A DNA stretch of 64,000 nucleotides. It comes from Gnetum montanum. Taxonomy: Eukaryota; Streptophyta; Gnetopsida; Gnetales; Gnetaceae. The notes under the pieces are model-generated. The model was not told the DNA's origin and made no database searches. It saw nothing but the letters and a program-made list of their open reading frames with translations. Both the position numbers and the translations under genes were made by a program. Position 1 is the stretch's first letter; each line of letters opens with the position of its first letter. Positions 37,300-50,235 of the stretch are shown one piece after another. The stretch is from NCBI GenBank assembly GCA_015680685.1, contig MNCI01018161.1, positions 579,461 to 643,460 of the forward strand. Direction: 5' to 3'.

Positions 37300-38822
37300 T
37301 TATATCTCGATATTTATTTCCCTACTTCATTTTTTCCTTCACAATATTAAGAGCATTTTGGAACTTCTCATCTAAGAAGTTCCATCTTTTTTCCATGTTA
37401 GATAATATTTTTATAACATATTTCTAAATTGGCAAGGTTTCATATTGCACCGATCTATCTAGTGTTGCTTCCTCCTTTGAATCATAGAAATGTACCTTCC
37501 TTTATGAATCAAAGGACCCCTATTATATTCTTCTGCACTTTCTCACTTTTTTAGCTCTCCTTGTTCCTTTTCCACTTGATTAATTAATCTTTAAATCTAT
37601 TGGGCTCTTATTTTTGAAAGTCTTCCTCAGGCATAGATTTCAAAAATTTCTCTAGTTTTGTTTTGAAGCTCATCTACAATGTGGCAAAGGTGGTCCCTTT
37701 GAGAAAGTTCATGGCTTGGTCATCAATGTGAAAGAGAGTAATACCTACCCCAAGCTACATCTAAAGATTCATGATTATCCTTTTTCCATCCTTGAATTTG
37801 TTTTCTTAGGTTTGAAATATCAAAATATATTTTGTATTTATCATTGAGTAGCTCTAGTATTTTACACCATCTACTAATGGATTCTGGCTCCAAGGACTAG
37901 TTCTAGCTTTTAGCTTCTTTGATGAGTGTCCTTAGGAATAGTTTGAGCTTTTTCCACTCATTCTCAATGTTTTATAAGGCATAGTCATCATACAAGAATT
38001 GTAAATTATTTTGTAGATCAACATTATATCCTACTTGAAATTTAGGGATATTATTCATGTCAAGTCATTTTATTCTACTATTCCATTGATTTCTAGTAGG
38101 AATTCAAATTGCATTTGCAATATTAAGCATCTTCCTTATAGCCAAAAGTGGTTCATCATAGTCATTATGTTCATGATTGTCCCTATCATGGACATGTCTC
38201 CTATGATATGACCTATTGTTCCTTTACTCCTAATAATGCTTATTTTCCTCTTGAGGTCAACTATGCTTCCTTTTCTTGTTAGTAGGATGGTATTTCCATT
38301 CATCTCCATCTTGGTCTTGATCATTCCTTCTTTGGCCTTAACCATGATTCCTCCTATTAGAGTTTAATGATGAGGAGGATGGTGAATATGGAGGACCAAA
38401 AGAATGGTACCTAATAGTAGTTCTTCTATAATCCTTTGCTTGTTCTTTTTCTTTTTCTTTTTTATTTTTCTTTGATGAATGACTATGGCATATTTTTCTT
38501 GATGTTCTGACTTAATCCTCCCCTCACCTTGATTATTCTCTAAGGTTTATTACAACCACTGGTGAAGTATGTCTTTATCACTAAAAGGAGGAGAATCTTT
38601 ATGTTGAGATTGCCCTGAGAAGATTTTAGGGTCCTCCTTTTGTAACTGTAGATATAGTATCGAGATCCTCTTATCCATGATAGATTCATAGTATGACTTC
38701 ATCCATTGATCTTTTCTAAGTTTAGCAACTATTGGTTGATATTCATTGAAGGTATGATCTATTGCCTCATACTCTAGCATGGATGATTCAATTTCAAGTT
38801 TTAAAAAATTGGCCATGAGCAT
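37300..38822 (-). pseudogene. gag relic of element B3
   Basis: Near 37.95-38.07 kb the minus strand gives NNIPKFQVGYNVDLQNNLQF, one stop, then WKKLKLFLRTLI, the same capsid core as in A1 and B2. Upstream are a serine/arginine/histidine-rich segment (38.14-38.40 kb) and an acidic-helical open stretch (38550-38822; LEYEAIDHTFNEYQPIVAKL). The latter is probably the N-terminal gag part. No 5' LTR follows; the next sequence is a LINE relic. Confidence 0.65.
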
Positions 38823-38939
38823 TATGGAAATACACTAATCGAGAGGTAACAAAATGGTACCCTCCATATTCATCCAATATAGTTGTTCATCTTGATTTAA
38901 CAAAGTAGCATCTATATGCACTTCTACTTTCTTTATATA

Positions 38940-39650
38940 TTTTCAAAAGAAAACATTACATATGTAAAATTTATCAAGTTGACAATCAATTATTTCATTT
39001 GCTTCTTCATAATTATACTTAGAATAATTCTTCACATTCAAATGTGATGGGAATAAAGAGATCACTTTTGAAAAAAAAATGTTTTTCTTTGAAACTGAAT
39101 CAATCTTCTTTTTCTTGAGAAGACATATTAGGAGGAAGATCATCAACTTTACCTAATTGACTTTCAACTATATTGAAATTACCTCTAATAATCAAAGGAA
39201 CTTTAGGAAAAGACTGAAGATATTTCCAAACCTTTGCATTAACATAAATATTACAATGTACAAAGCCACCTTTTTCACTATGAAAAATAATTCAAATAAC
39301 TCTTCCAATGATGTCAAAAATTTTTTAGTATAATTTTTATTAACAAGAATAAAAGGATCGCCTTTGTTAACTTCATGAGAAACAAAAAAATAATGAAATT
39401 TTTTTAAATGCATTTAGTAAAAACTAATATCATTAGCTAAAATCTTTATTTATTGTAGGAAAATAAAATCTAGAAATAAATATTAGTTTGAAAGATACTC
39501 CTAAGCAATCTTTGATCTTGACCTATCAAAAAGGACATGAACATTCTATGATGAAATTAACATTGCAATGTAGGAAAGGAGGCCTCCATCCTCAATTTTT
39601 CAAGCTCCATATCATTAATACATGAAAAATCATTATTTGATAAAAAAAAA
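38940..39650 (-). pseudogene. LINE endonuclease relic
   Basis: The minus strand reads HYFFVSHEVNKGDPFILVNK, then a stretch C-N-I-Y-V-N-A, W-K-Y-L-Q-S-F-P-K-V-P, and RGNFNIVESQLGKVDD. This order matches the APE-type endonuclease of plant L1-like elements: a GxxILV block, the NIYAP block and the GDFNxVE catalytic block (D changed to N here). Frameshifts occur between blocks. It separates relic B3 from the plus-strand element to the right. Confidence 0.5.
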
Positions 39651-39964
39651 CACTTAGAATAGTAGTATTCATAGAAAGAGAATGAGATACCTTTGAGATT
39701 TTTAAATTGAAAATAGTATTTGGAAGCCTCTTCCTTTTATGATATATTGAGTGAAATCTAGCTATATCCATATTTGCATTATTAATTTATACTAAAATTT
39801 TTTCTCCAAAGAATAATTCTCTTTAGATATCAAGAATTTATTAACATCTTTAGACTTAAAATGATTAGTAAAAGTTTAAGAACATATTGAAGAAAACTTC
39901 ATTTATGCCTAGTACTTAGGGAATGCCTAGTCCTTATGGTCTAGGAAGACATAGTCTTGGGGCA

Positions 39965-41945
39965 CCATATCTAAAAAGTAAGAATTGATATGGACCCTAA
40001 AAAATAAGGATCATCCAAGGAATAACCTATCAACCATAAATAGTTAATGAAATGCAGTCATTCCTTGGTCATATTGGCTACTACTAGTGCTTCATCGAGA
40101 ACCTTTCCAAAATTGCCAAGCCATTGGTTGAATTAACAAAGAAAGATGCACCATTTGTTTGGACCCCTGCATGTGAAATAGCATTTCAACAACTAAATTA
40201 TAAGCTTGTTGAAACCCTAATTCTACAAGCACCTAATTGGTCCAAGCCATTTTATGTGATGATAGATGCATCAAATTATGCTTTGGAGGTGGTTCTTATG
40301 TAGATGGATGATCAAAGATGTCCATATTACATTCATTGCTCAAGCTAAAGTATTATAAGTGCATAACTAAACTACACCACTATGGAAAAAGAGTTGATGG
40401 TGGTGGTGTTTTCCTTAGAAAAGTTTAGGCACTATGTGCTTGGTTATAAAGTGTTCATGCACAAAGATCATAACACCATCTAGTTTTTAATGAGTAAACC
40501 AATGGTAAAGCCCTGTGTCATATGATGGCTCATGATTTTGCAAGAGTTCAATCTCACAATGGTAGATCAAAAGGGTGTGAAAATGTGGTCTCCAACCACT
40601 TATCATGGCTAAGATGGGATGACAAGAAGAAAGAAAGCCCCTTATCTAATCAATTTTTTGATGAATATCTCTTTGTGGGGGTTATTAATGCACAAATGCT
40701 CAATGGACCAAGATAATATGATGTTATTCTTACTTATCTACTTAAGCAAGAACTACTGTAAGTGCTGGACACTTGGAAGAAACAATAGTTTTTTCACTAG
40801 GTTAAACATTTCATGGAAGTAAATGGGAACCTTTACACAGTATATTCCAATGGCCTGGAACGTTGGTGTGTCCCTCACATGGATCAACTATGCATTCTCT
40901 AGGATGCTCATGAAGCCCCTTATGAGGGCTATTATGCTAGGATATGCACGACCATAAAAATCCTCATAGTAGGATATTATTGGCCAACAATCTTCAAAGA
41001 TGCATACTAGTTCATTCACATTAGAGATCATTGTCAAAGAGATGGTGGAATGATAACTCAAATGGAGGAGCCACAGAAATGGATTCAACCTCTCAAGCTA
41101 TGTGAAATTTGGAGCATTGACTTTATGGGTCCCATCATGCCTATGTCAAATGGAAAGGCATATATAATAGCGACAGTTGACTATTTCACTAAGTGGATAG
41201 AAACAACAGTCGTCACCAACTGTGCATCCACTACTACTACTTAGTTTGTACAACAAAACATCATAAACAATTTTGGTATGCCTTGTATGTTAATTTTTGA
41301 CAATGGAACTCATTTCACAAGTGCTACTTTCCAAAAACTTATGCAGCGCTTGGGGGTTGAGCACAAACTCATAACATTTTATCACCCTTAAGCCAATGGT
41401 TAAGCTAAAGTCACTAATCAGGAGATTACAAAAAATATAACACACACTATTAGCAAGCATTGAAGGGACTAGAGCACCAAACTAAATAATTCCCTTTGAG
41501 CCTATTGCTCCACATGAAAGCTTCTTATAGGTTATTCTCCCTATGAGCTCATATACAAAAAAATACCAACACTACCCATTTAATCTGAGCTTTATACACT
41601 CTCTACAGCCTGTGACCTTCACATGGATCTAAGTCTAGCATAAAAGGAAAGATTAATGAACCTTAAGTTGCTATATGAATTTTAATTAATGGCCTTGTCA
41701 TCCAATGAAATTCATAAGGCATTCAACAAAAAATGCTATGACCTCAAAATAAGAAAAGTCAAGTTTCAACTAGGAGACAAGGTTCTCTACTAGAATCCCA
41801 TACACATACCTCAATGAACCAAGTTTCAAACATTATGGAAAGGACCTTACATTATCAAAGAGACTTTTCCGTCTAGGATCATGATCATATATAAACCTAA
41901 TAGCATAGATAAGAATAAATTATTCAACATCTAACAACTGACACC
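39965..41945 (+). pseudogene. RT-end, RNase H and integrase relic (plus-strand family-B element)
   Basis: The frame starts inside pol with DPKKIRIIQGITYQP and MQSFLGHIGYY (RT thumb). RNase H follows: FYVMIDASNYALEVVLM near 40.25 kb. Integrase begins near 41.05 kb with the conserved IWSIDFMGPI (first aspartate), YFTKWIE, MLIFDNGTHF (second aspartate) and GVEHKLITFYHP. The catalytic glutamate is replaced (AKVTN where AEVSN is usual). The C-terminal GYSPYELIYKKIPTLPI block and DKVLY follow, ending near QLTPLHEPKP. At least ten in-frame stops. Everything upstream of the RT thumb is missing. Confidence 0.8.
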
Positions 41946-42691
41946 TTTGCATGAGCCCAAGCCAACCAACTCAACAGACACATTGCAAGATGGACAACCA
42001 TGCTCAATCTTTTAGATCTCCTCCTTCCAACTTAGTCATCGGGGATATGGCCATCCATACTGACACTTTACACAGCTTCTTAGTCTTTCAACTTTTTTTT
42101 TACACATTTTTTCTTTTACAACTGTTTGTTTTTCATATTCTTTATTTTACATCTTTTTCTTTTTTAGGTTATTGATCTTTTCTAAGTTTTTATTTTACAC
42201 CATTGTTAGTATATTTAATATTTCTTGAATATCTTTTACTTTATTTTATATTTTCTCATGTTTGGTATAATTTTCTACTCTTTTTGCTAATAAGGTGATA
42301 GGTACAATGGTAATGTACTACTCGATTGTCGTATGTATCATTTGTAATTTGATTGTTGATGTCTGGTTTCTAACTTTGAATATTGTTATTGATAACTAGG
42401 ACATTGTTTCTTTTCATGTAACAAGTAGTGATTCTACATCATCCACCCATCCACACAATCTATGATTTTTTTTTATTTTCAAAATGTGTAGTCCCTTTTT
42501 CATTAATACAACTTTAATAAATTTGTACCTTGTGTAGTTTCTAGAATTGGAAAGGATTTAAAGGTTCCAATAGGGTGTCGCTTCAAAGGGGTGCAGTATT
42601 CTTCATGCTTTTCCTTCTTCTTTTTTTTGTGTGCGGGGGTTTTCTCATGAACTTCTCACCATTCTATGTCATTCCACAACAAAAAGTTGAA

Positions 42692-43386
42692 TAAGTCCTT
42701 GCATGGTGTGGTACTCATAAAAAGAAGAAGAAGAAGAAAAATGAGGATTCAAAGCACATTCCTTGGACAAAATAAATGTGAAAATGCATGGGTCTTTGCA
42801 TAGTATGATTCCTATATATATATATATATATATGAAAATTCAAAGCACACCCCTTAGACTAAATAAAAAGGCTACAAGCACTAGTTGTGGGACTTATCTT
42901 GTCTCCTCTAACTAAGACCCTTTCTCACTTCCTACTTCTTCTCCAATTTAGAATGGTGGTTATTTTGTGGAAGCATTCTTGTGTCTCAGGGGATGGACTA
43001 TTCGTAGAATGTCGATGCGAAGTCACTAAAAGTGGTTGGTTTTAGTCTAGACTAAGGATGGATCCTACCAAGTCATTTAATCAAAAACTCCAGAACGTAC
43101 TTTATGTGACCATAATTAGAAACTCTATTCCATTCTCTCTCTCATCCATCTATACTTTTCATATCTCACCTCATTGTCAATTTCATGTTTTGATTCAATG
43201 TTCTAGTTTGATGTGTTGGGATTCTCAGTCAGTTACTTTTAGGTTTTTGACTTAACCTTCCACAATCATTAATCATCCACGGAGCCCATGGACTCCTTAG
43301 CTTGAAGTTATGCAAGGGCATAAAAGGCCTATGCCTACTTTGGAAAGGACCCACTTGCATATATTTTGGTTTTGTTAAGTTCTTCA
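42692..43386 (+). repeat. family-B LTR, 3' LTR of the plus-strand element
   Basis: Inverted counterpart of 19.46-20.12 kb. It starts near TTGCATGGTGTGGT and ends near GTTAAGTTCTTCA. The first 180 bases are an imperfect tandem duplication: ATTCAAAGCACA occurs twice, each followed by AAATAAA. Internal microsatellites are (GAA)n at 42722-42740 and (TA)n at 42813-42833. Confidence 0.65.
42813..42833. repeat. (TA)n microsatellite
   Basis: Uninterrupted TA dinucleotides. Confidence 0.95.
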
Positions 43387-44068
43387 ACCTTAGACATTTT
43401 TACAATTGAATTATTTTTATTTATCCCATCAATGCCATCCAATTATGCACATCTTCACAACTATTTTTAGTGATTTCTTTCTTTTTATTATTCTGAATTT
43501 CTATACCCTCTTTTCAATATTCCATCTGTTAAGCTTTTTTTTCAATTTTATGGACTGCTTCTCTTACCTAACCTATTTGTCAGTATTACCACTAACATTA
43601 TCAAGCAACCAATCTACCAAAATCACAACTTAGCTAGGTATAATTCTTGACAAGAAAAGGTATTCAACACTATGTGTTATACTTTATATACTAATCCTTG
43701 ATTTTGTTGTGATTGCAGTGGAAAGCATGGACTAGAAGTAGGATAGTCTTCGCCAAGGATGATGCAACAATATCACTCATGGGAGATTGTTCATGACCAC
43801 TAGATCTCTTCTACCTCTCCCTCATTCTTCTATTGCCGACAAGGGTTGGATGTCCACTGGATCTAAGGATGTTCTTTCCTATTGTCATAAATACCTAATT
43901 TTGCACACAATTGTAATGATGTATGCTCAAGCACTTCTATATTTTTCTATTTCCTTTGTGTCACTCTACATGTTAATCAAACATTCCATACCTCCTAATA
44001 TATTTTGTAAGGGACTTGTTCCCCTTCTTCTGTACTTGAGAACAAGTTTTCATTCAATTGTGGGGGTA
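43387..44068 (+). other. interior remnant upstream of an A-family LTR
   Basis: Mostly AT-rich with pyrimidine runs and no recognisable protein. It ends with TCAATTGTGGGGGTA (44054-44068), the polypurine tract immediately before the following LTR, so at least its right part is the 3' end of a plus-strand A-family element. Confidence 0.5.
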
Positions 44069-44927
44069 TGATGAATCATTTTACATGAGCCCCAATATCG
44101 GGATGGCCATGATATCAGGTACAAGATATCAGTTACATAATATCATGACCTAAGGTGTGATATTGGGTATGCAATATTGTAGGTATTCCTAGGCCTATAA
44201 ATACAATCCTTGAGCACATCATTCGGGAAGGATTTTTTTCAATCAAGTAGAAAAATTCTTGTAGTTTATTCATTTGAGAGTTAGAATATTTTCCAAGAGC
44301 CTACAACAGGAGGTCTAAGTGTAATTGATATTTTTTCAAGCATTGATGTACCTGAACACACCATTGTGTTGGCAATAAGGATGAGCTCTTTAATTCATCC
44401 TTGTAGCACTTGAGACTTTCTTTCTTTATGCATTTATACATTGTGATTTCATGCAGTTCACATTTAATGTTATTCATTTAGCAATTAATTTTTATTAATT
44501 AAGTAATTAATTAAAATACACAAGCACAACCCCTTTGAACATACATGTGACACTTGATAGCTTAGAAACGGTTAGCATTTGACAACTCAATAGTGTTTAC
44601 GCAAAGTTCAAGATGTGTCTAAGAAGTGGGGATGGTTACTTATGTTAAGCTAGATTAGACACTTAGCATTTAACTACTCTTACTTTCATTATTTTTTTAG
44701 GCAATCAAATTGATAAAACATAAAATAATAAAAATCTTATACCTCAACCACACTTAACCATACACTTGCATTTCACAAGTGAGACTGAAAAGACAATGAA
44801 TAGACAACATGAACTTACCATTTAGCTCTAGCATACTTGGTAATTAAAGTCTATGGAATTTGATTGGATTGCACATGAACACCTGTCATTCATATGGTTG
44901 GACGTAAGGGTACCCCGCTACTCATCA
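44069..44927 (+). repeat. A-family LTR (plus orientation)
   Basis: 859 bp from TGATGAATCA to CTCATCA, inverted relative to the LTRs at 7436, 15317 and 45629. The TATA box TATAAATA is at 44196-44203. Upstream, 44089-44180 carries six or more GATATC/AATATC/GATATT words at roughly 15-20 base spacing. The polypurine tract directly precedes it. It is the best-preserved statement of this promoter. Confidence 0.85.
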
Positions 44928-45628
44928 CAAACTAATAAAAGTATTATGTTGATAGTGATTGAAAAATGCTTTAAGATTTAATGATTTTTCAACCATTTTA
45001 AAATTTTCTTGTTCTTCAAGTAAAAAAATATTTAACAAAAAAAGTGAGTATGTAAAACATTAATTTCATAGTGTTTAAGAATAACATGAATTACTAGTAT
45101 AAAACCCTTATTTGAATAATCAAATTCAATAATCTATAGAAATATGTATCATGAAGTGATATCTTTTGATAGAGATTTATATAAACCATCAAGTAAAATA
45201 AAATTTAAAGCTTTATAATTCTTCATAGTTTCTATAGTTTGAGATATATTAGTAATTTCCATCTTTACATCGTTCCTCGCCAAAATGAATTTCTACTACA
45301 AATTGTCTACTAGAAACCCTCAAGATTAACAAATCATTAAGAGAAAATTCAGCCTACCATTTAACAATAAAAGAAGATCTAATAATGAGATATTAGGCTA
45401 CTCATAAGAGAATTTATTTCAAAGATCCAAGTCATGGGTTTGATCCTAGTGGGCATTGTTGAGTTAAAATGTTCTAATTAGAATTTATATTTCTGGGTTT
45501 ACCTTTGTTTCAATTATTTCACATTCCAACATAAAGGATCATTATTTAGAAACTCAATGCTCATCTTGCCAAGGTAGGTGCTTAGGGTGTGGTAGGGGGT
45601 AGTGGAGAAAAGGGGTGGGGTGGGTAAG
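44928..45628. other. spacer between two inverted A-family LTRs
   Basis: AT-rich; nothing recognisable except a G-rich stretch (AGGGGGTAGTGGAGAAAAGG) at 45594-45615. Confidence 0.35.
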
Positions 45629-46488
45629 TGATGAATTGCAAGGTACCCCTACACTCAACCATATAAATATGAGCATTCATGCACGATTTGGTTGAACTCC
45701 ACAAATGGAATAGTTGTGGTATCTAGATAGTTACACATTGATCACAATTCACTATCTTCCAACCTAGACTAGTGTTTACTTAGTCACATATGGTTTAGTC
45801 CAAAGTGAGGTGAATGATGTGATCCTAAACTAGTGCTACTCCTAGACACAATGGAAAATAAACTTGTTGTAAGCTAATAGGAAATGAGAAGAAAAATCTA
45901 AACTAGCCTAAGTGAGATGAGCATTCGTCCTTAATCATCCATACGCATCTTGGACCTCATGTACCACTTCTAGGATTACCAAGCACACATTACTTAAGCA
46001 CTCCTAAATAAACTACTGGGTTACCAAGTAGTTACACTTCAATGTTCATGATTAAATTGTACTCATTCCATAATTGAGAACAAGGATAGTAAATGACAGT
46101 AAAGAAATATTAACTAAAAATAAATAAATTAACAATAATAATTAAATAATTAAAAACTAAGTGAATGCTACAATGATGGAGTAATCTTGATTTTTATTAC
46201 TAGTCATGTGTGTGTCCAAGTACATCACACTTGAATAAAGGTTTCATAAAATTACAATCATCAAACTATGGGCATGCACTAGGGAAGGAACCAAAATGAA
46301 TTGAAAAGTGACAAAAATACTCTATCCTAAAAATTACCAACTCCCCTATTCCTGTGTGTCCAAATGTGTATTTATAGGCTTACATAGGACTCATGATATC
46401 ATGTATTTGATATCATTACCCGGGCTATGATATCACATACCCAATATTGAGGATCCAATATTGGGGCTTGACAAGACATAATTGATCA
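45629..46488 (-). repeat. 3' LTR of element A3
   Basis: 860 bp, TGATGAATTG to ATTGATCA, in the same orientation as the A1 LTRs. On the minus strand it is preceded by ATCATGGGGATA, the purine tract. TATA and GATATC-type array as in the other A LTRs. Its interior continues rightwards into ORF3. Confidence 0.85.
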
Positions 46489-46639
46489 TATCCCCATGAT
46501 TGAATAACAATTCATCCTCAATTCAGAAAAAATGAGTATGGCTTCGATTGATTACACAATGGATAGGTATGGGATTATTAACTAACTAGGAATTACTCAT
46601 GTCATAGTATGGAATTGAACAAAACAAAATTGGAACATA

Positions 46640-49071
46640 AACATAAAATTTTCTAGAACTCATGTTGTCCCTGGCAGTGTTGGCTCCTCCATGGGTTACT
46701 TTCCCTTATCTTGTGATCTAGGTGTTGGAAATAGATGTCTCTGAAGAAGTGCCTAGAGCTTTTCTTCCTTTGTTCAGGGATCTTGTGCTATCCATGTTGA
46801 TGCTTCAATTTTTGATGTAGTCGACACCTCCCATGGACACAATAGTTGTGAAAACATCTGATTGGCCTTGACATACCAAGTTACAAATAGTTGTCATTCC
46901 TTTTCATAGGCTCTAGCTTTGTCTCTGTATTCTTGATAGTCTATGAGCCATTGAGAAAAATCTTTCATGACATCCTTCTATCCTTGGTAGTTGGTTTTGA
47001 CCACCTCTAATTTAGAATTTACCACTTCTAATTTTTGTAGTGTCTTGTTGTGTTCAAAACATTCTGTTTCATACTTTATGTAGGTGGTTGCTACCTACTT
47101 TTCCAATTCTATTCTTGGGCATCCTACTATCAACATGGCCAAGTTGGCATACTGCAGGTTTGCCAACTCCATGTATTCTGTGAGATCATGTATCTACAGG
47201 TCTCAGCTTTTGAGTTCTACTTAGTGGATGAAGGCATAAGTATCCAATATGGCCTGCCAATCAGCATTTTGACCACTAAGTGTGTTAATGTGAGCTTTTT
47301 CCATATAGATTTCTTTTTCTGCCATCTATTTTTACATTCCCACTTAATCTCTGAAGTGCTCCTTAAGCTTCTCATGTCACTTGGCCTCATTTTTCCATGT
47401 GCTTATTTCAATTGCCATCTTCTAATAGATCGCACATACCTCCTCCATTGGGAGGGTTCTATTTTCTCTAGCCAAGTGATTTATATCTTGGTTAACCCTT
47501 ATTAATTATTCTCATAATTACTAAATATTTTCTTTAAGAACATTCTTTTGCTTTTCTACTATGATCAACTAGAGATTTTCAATGTTCAGGCATTTATTTT
47601 CTTCTTGCGAGGCCTTGAGTGCTTTGGCATGTGCATACGTTTGAGCTTGTGCCTTAGAAGCATCCCAATTAGCCTTCTCTTTTATTTCGGCCACTTTTTT
47701 ATTCACTTCTAGCAATTCTCTATCTAGAAAGATTCTAACTAGTCTACAGGGATGAATTGGAGTGGGTCCTACTATGCAACTTGTAGGGTGATGAAATTTT
47801 CTTGGAGTCTTTCTAACTCCTCCTTTGCATGCTTGGCCCTGACCTTTGTCATAACTAGCTTTCCTTTTGTGGAGATGAGGTCTGACTAAGTTGTTGTGAT
47901 ATCTTGAGGGATGTCAAACAGGGATGTCGTTACTTTTCCTATCTACAACAACCGACCTAGAACATCCTCATGCTCTGCAGGAGTCATTGAGGGACTACCT
48001 AAAGTTTGAGTCTAGTGCTCCTGTAAAATCTATCGGTGGTACAAGGACATTCAATGCTTCTTTTATGTGGTCTATGATCACTTCTATTGCTCCTACTACA
48101 TCTTGGTGTTGCATGACCACTACTATGGCACCTTCACCAATTTCTAATTACACCTAAAAAGATGCAGTGTTCTTAAAGAATTGTTGTGACCAATGTAATT
48201 CCCCTCCTTCTATTTAGATAGATACCTTGCCCCATGCATGATCAATTGAGACTATGGATCGTACGACATCATTGATGATCCTAAAGAGATTGGCCTTGTC
48301 ATAGCTTCCCCAGCTAACCATTTCAGCAATGGCCCTGAGATGGCTCAACAACAGTCAATAGTCTTATAGTGGCAGTGTTGGCTGGTCTTGCTAGCCTGTA
48401 AGTTGTGTGTTGGGCCCCGCTTCCTATTCTTGCTCAGGCTCTAGTGTCTCACCAACACTTTTCCTTGGCACTGGTGCCTTTAGTAATTTAGTGAATGAAG
48501 CATTTTGGGCCTTTCTGGTAATGTCATTAGCGTACCCTAGAATTCCATCACATCAACATAGCTTCCTGATGAGATAGGGGAAGGGCAATGCAAACTTCCC
48601 CATCTATGTTCTTCAAACTACCTCAAAATTTCTATAAGATATAGATGGGGTAGGTTGGCATTAACCTTGCCCATCAAGATGGCACTTCCTTTAGCTGCAT
48701 ATGTGGAAATTTTGTTTAAACCTTTTGTTGAGAAAATGTGATATGTGCTGATTTTGAAGTAGATTCTCTCTTCAAGTGTTAGCTCTCCATATGCTTTATC
48801 TTCCTTGTTGTATGACCTTTTCAACCATATCTTCAATGCATCAGCATTAGAACGAGTGGACAAGTGAGCAATTTTTGGCCCTATATTCAAAATATTTAGA
48901 ACTTTTGAAATGGCTTTGGTAGAGAAATCAACAGAAATACCACCAATATCAATGGTGGTACCTTCTTCTTTGTGGTGCCAAAATTGATACATCTCTTCCA
49001 AGTACCAATCACCACTTTCAGAGAGAATAGGCCATAGTGGGGATCCTTTAAGTTGGTCTCTAACTACTTTG
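46640..49071 (-). pseudogene. ORF3 of element A3, cut by the young insertion
   Basis: Best-preserved ORF3. The open part 48618 to about 49071 reads KVVRDQLKGSPLWPI, EMYQFWHHKEEGTTI, ISVDFSTKAISKVLNI, LTLEERIYFKISTY and AAKGSAILMGKVNANLPHL. The pattern VDFSxxAIxxxL followed later by a hydrophobic A-I-L-M-G-K-x-x-N block resembles the domain called putative plant transposon protein (Transposase_32) that accompanies many plant retroelements; this is a by-eye resemblance. The C-terminal half (46.65-48.3 kb) is broken and carries a coiled-coil-like segment as in A1. The N-terminus is missing because the young element inserted at about 49,076. Confidence 0.6.
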
Positions 49072-49670
49072 GGATCTGTACCGCCTGAAATCGTCGGTCT
49101 CCAGCTGGAAGGAAAACAGAGACCGTGGGATCGCAGGACGAGGACAGAAGACCCTGCCTTCGCCTCAGGGCAAGCTGGAATGCACGAAGGCAGAGTACCT
49201 TGGGTGGTCAGCGCGCAGATCAGACAAGGGTTTCCCCGCACGTACGCAAAATGCTATACGCTGGGTTATGCGTAAATGATGTAGCGAGCATAAACAAAGC
49301 GTAAACGGCGTAAAACAGATGCGAACAGAGCGTGAGCGTAAACAGGCGTGAACACAATGCGTGGGCCAAGTTGACGTAAAACTATAAAATGTAAACAATC
49401 TTATGCAGCAAATATAAACAATGGTATTATAGAGTCAAAGTATAGTGCACCGATCTAACGTAGTCATGAGGGAACACAAGGCGGACGAAAAGCCCCGGCG
49501 TATGCAGGAATGACTCGGCTAGTTCGCAAGACAAGCGGAGCGTAGAGACTGCGTGTACGGCGTATAGGGCTCTCCAGTGTAAGAGGGTTTTAGCTCTTGT
49601 GCGCAGCGTAAATGTTCTCTAGTATGCTCCGGGATTTTGCCCACCAACCTCTGTGAAGTGGAAAATGGGG

Positions 49671-49680
49671 GTTTTTATAC
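49671..49680 (-). promoter_or_regulatory. TATA box of the young element's LTR
   Basis: Minus-strand GTATAAAAAC within the LTR, about 700 bases from its right end. Transcription would start near 49.64 kb and run leftwards in this copy. Confidence 0.65.
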
Positions 49681-49774
49681 AGGTTGTCACGCTAGACTCA
49701 GGTTGGGCGACACGTGGCACATTGACCAGGTGCACACAATTTACAAATGTACAATATTACAAGTGTTGGACGTA

Positions 49775-50235
49775 TATGCTATATCAGGTCGGCGTATACG
49801 CTGGGCATATACACTAGATGTGCTGAGTGCGTGAACGTGGGTGAAGATGCTGAGGGCTGGGTGTATACGTTGGGCGTATACGCTGGGTGGATGCAAGGCG
49901 TATACGTTGATGGATGCTGGGCGTACACGCCGAGCGTATACGTTGATGAATGCTGGGCGTACATGCTAGGCATATACGCTGAAGGATGCTGGGCATACAC
50001 GCTGGGCGTATACATCGAAGGATGCCCACTTGCTTCAATCCTTGCTCTTCGGTGTTATCTTCATGCTGTCATTGGAGAGTTTGTCGTCGAGCGTATGCAT
50101 CGGTAGTGCCTGGGCGTATACGCTGTAGTGCCGGGCGTATACGCTGTAGAGTGTCAGGCGTAGACGCTGTAGGGGTTAGGCGTATATGCTGTAGATGTGA
50201 ACTTGGGCGTATATGCTGGTTGTATATGCTGGCAC
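49775..50235. repeat. palindromic GCGTATACGC array in LTR U3
   Basis: At least 14 copies of the near-palindrome GGCGTATACGCTG or one-base variants, at irregular spacing of about 20-45 bases, upstream of the LTR TATA box. A gap of about 80 bases (50.02-50.10 kb) separates two groups. Translations across it give a monotonous Y-T-L-G-V-Y pattern, which is an artefact. Confidence 0.9.

Noticed and set aside
49775-50235. Regular palindromic repeats that could suggest a CRISPR array
   Set aside because: Repeats are short, imperfect and irregularly spaced, spacers are themselves repeat-like, the genome is a plant, and no cas gene is present.
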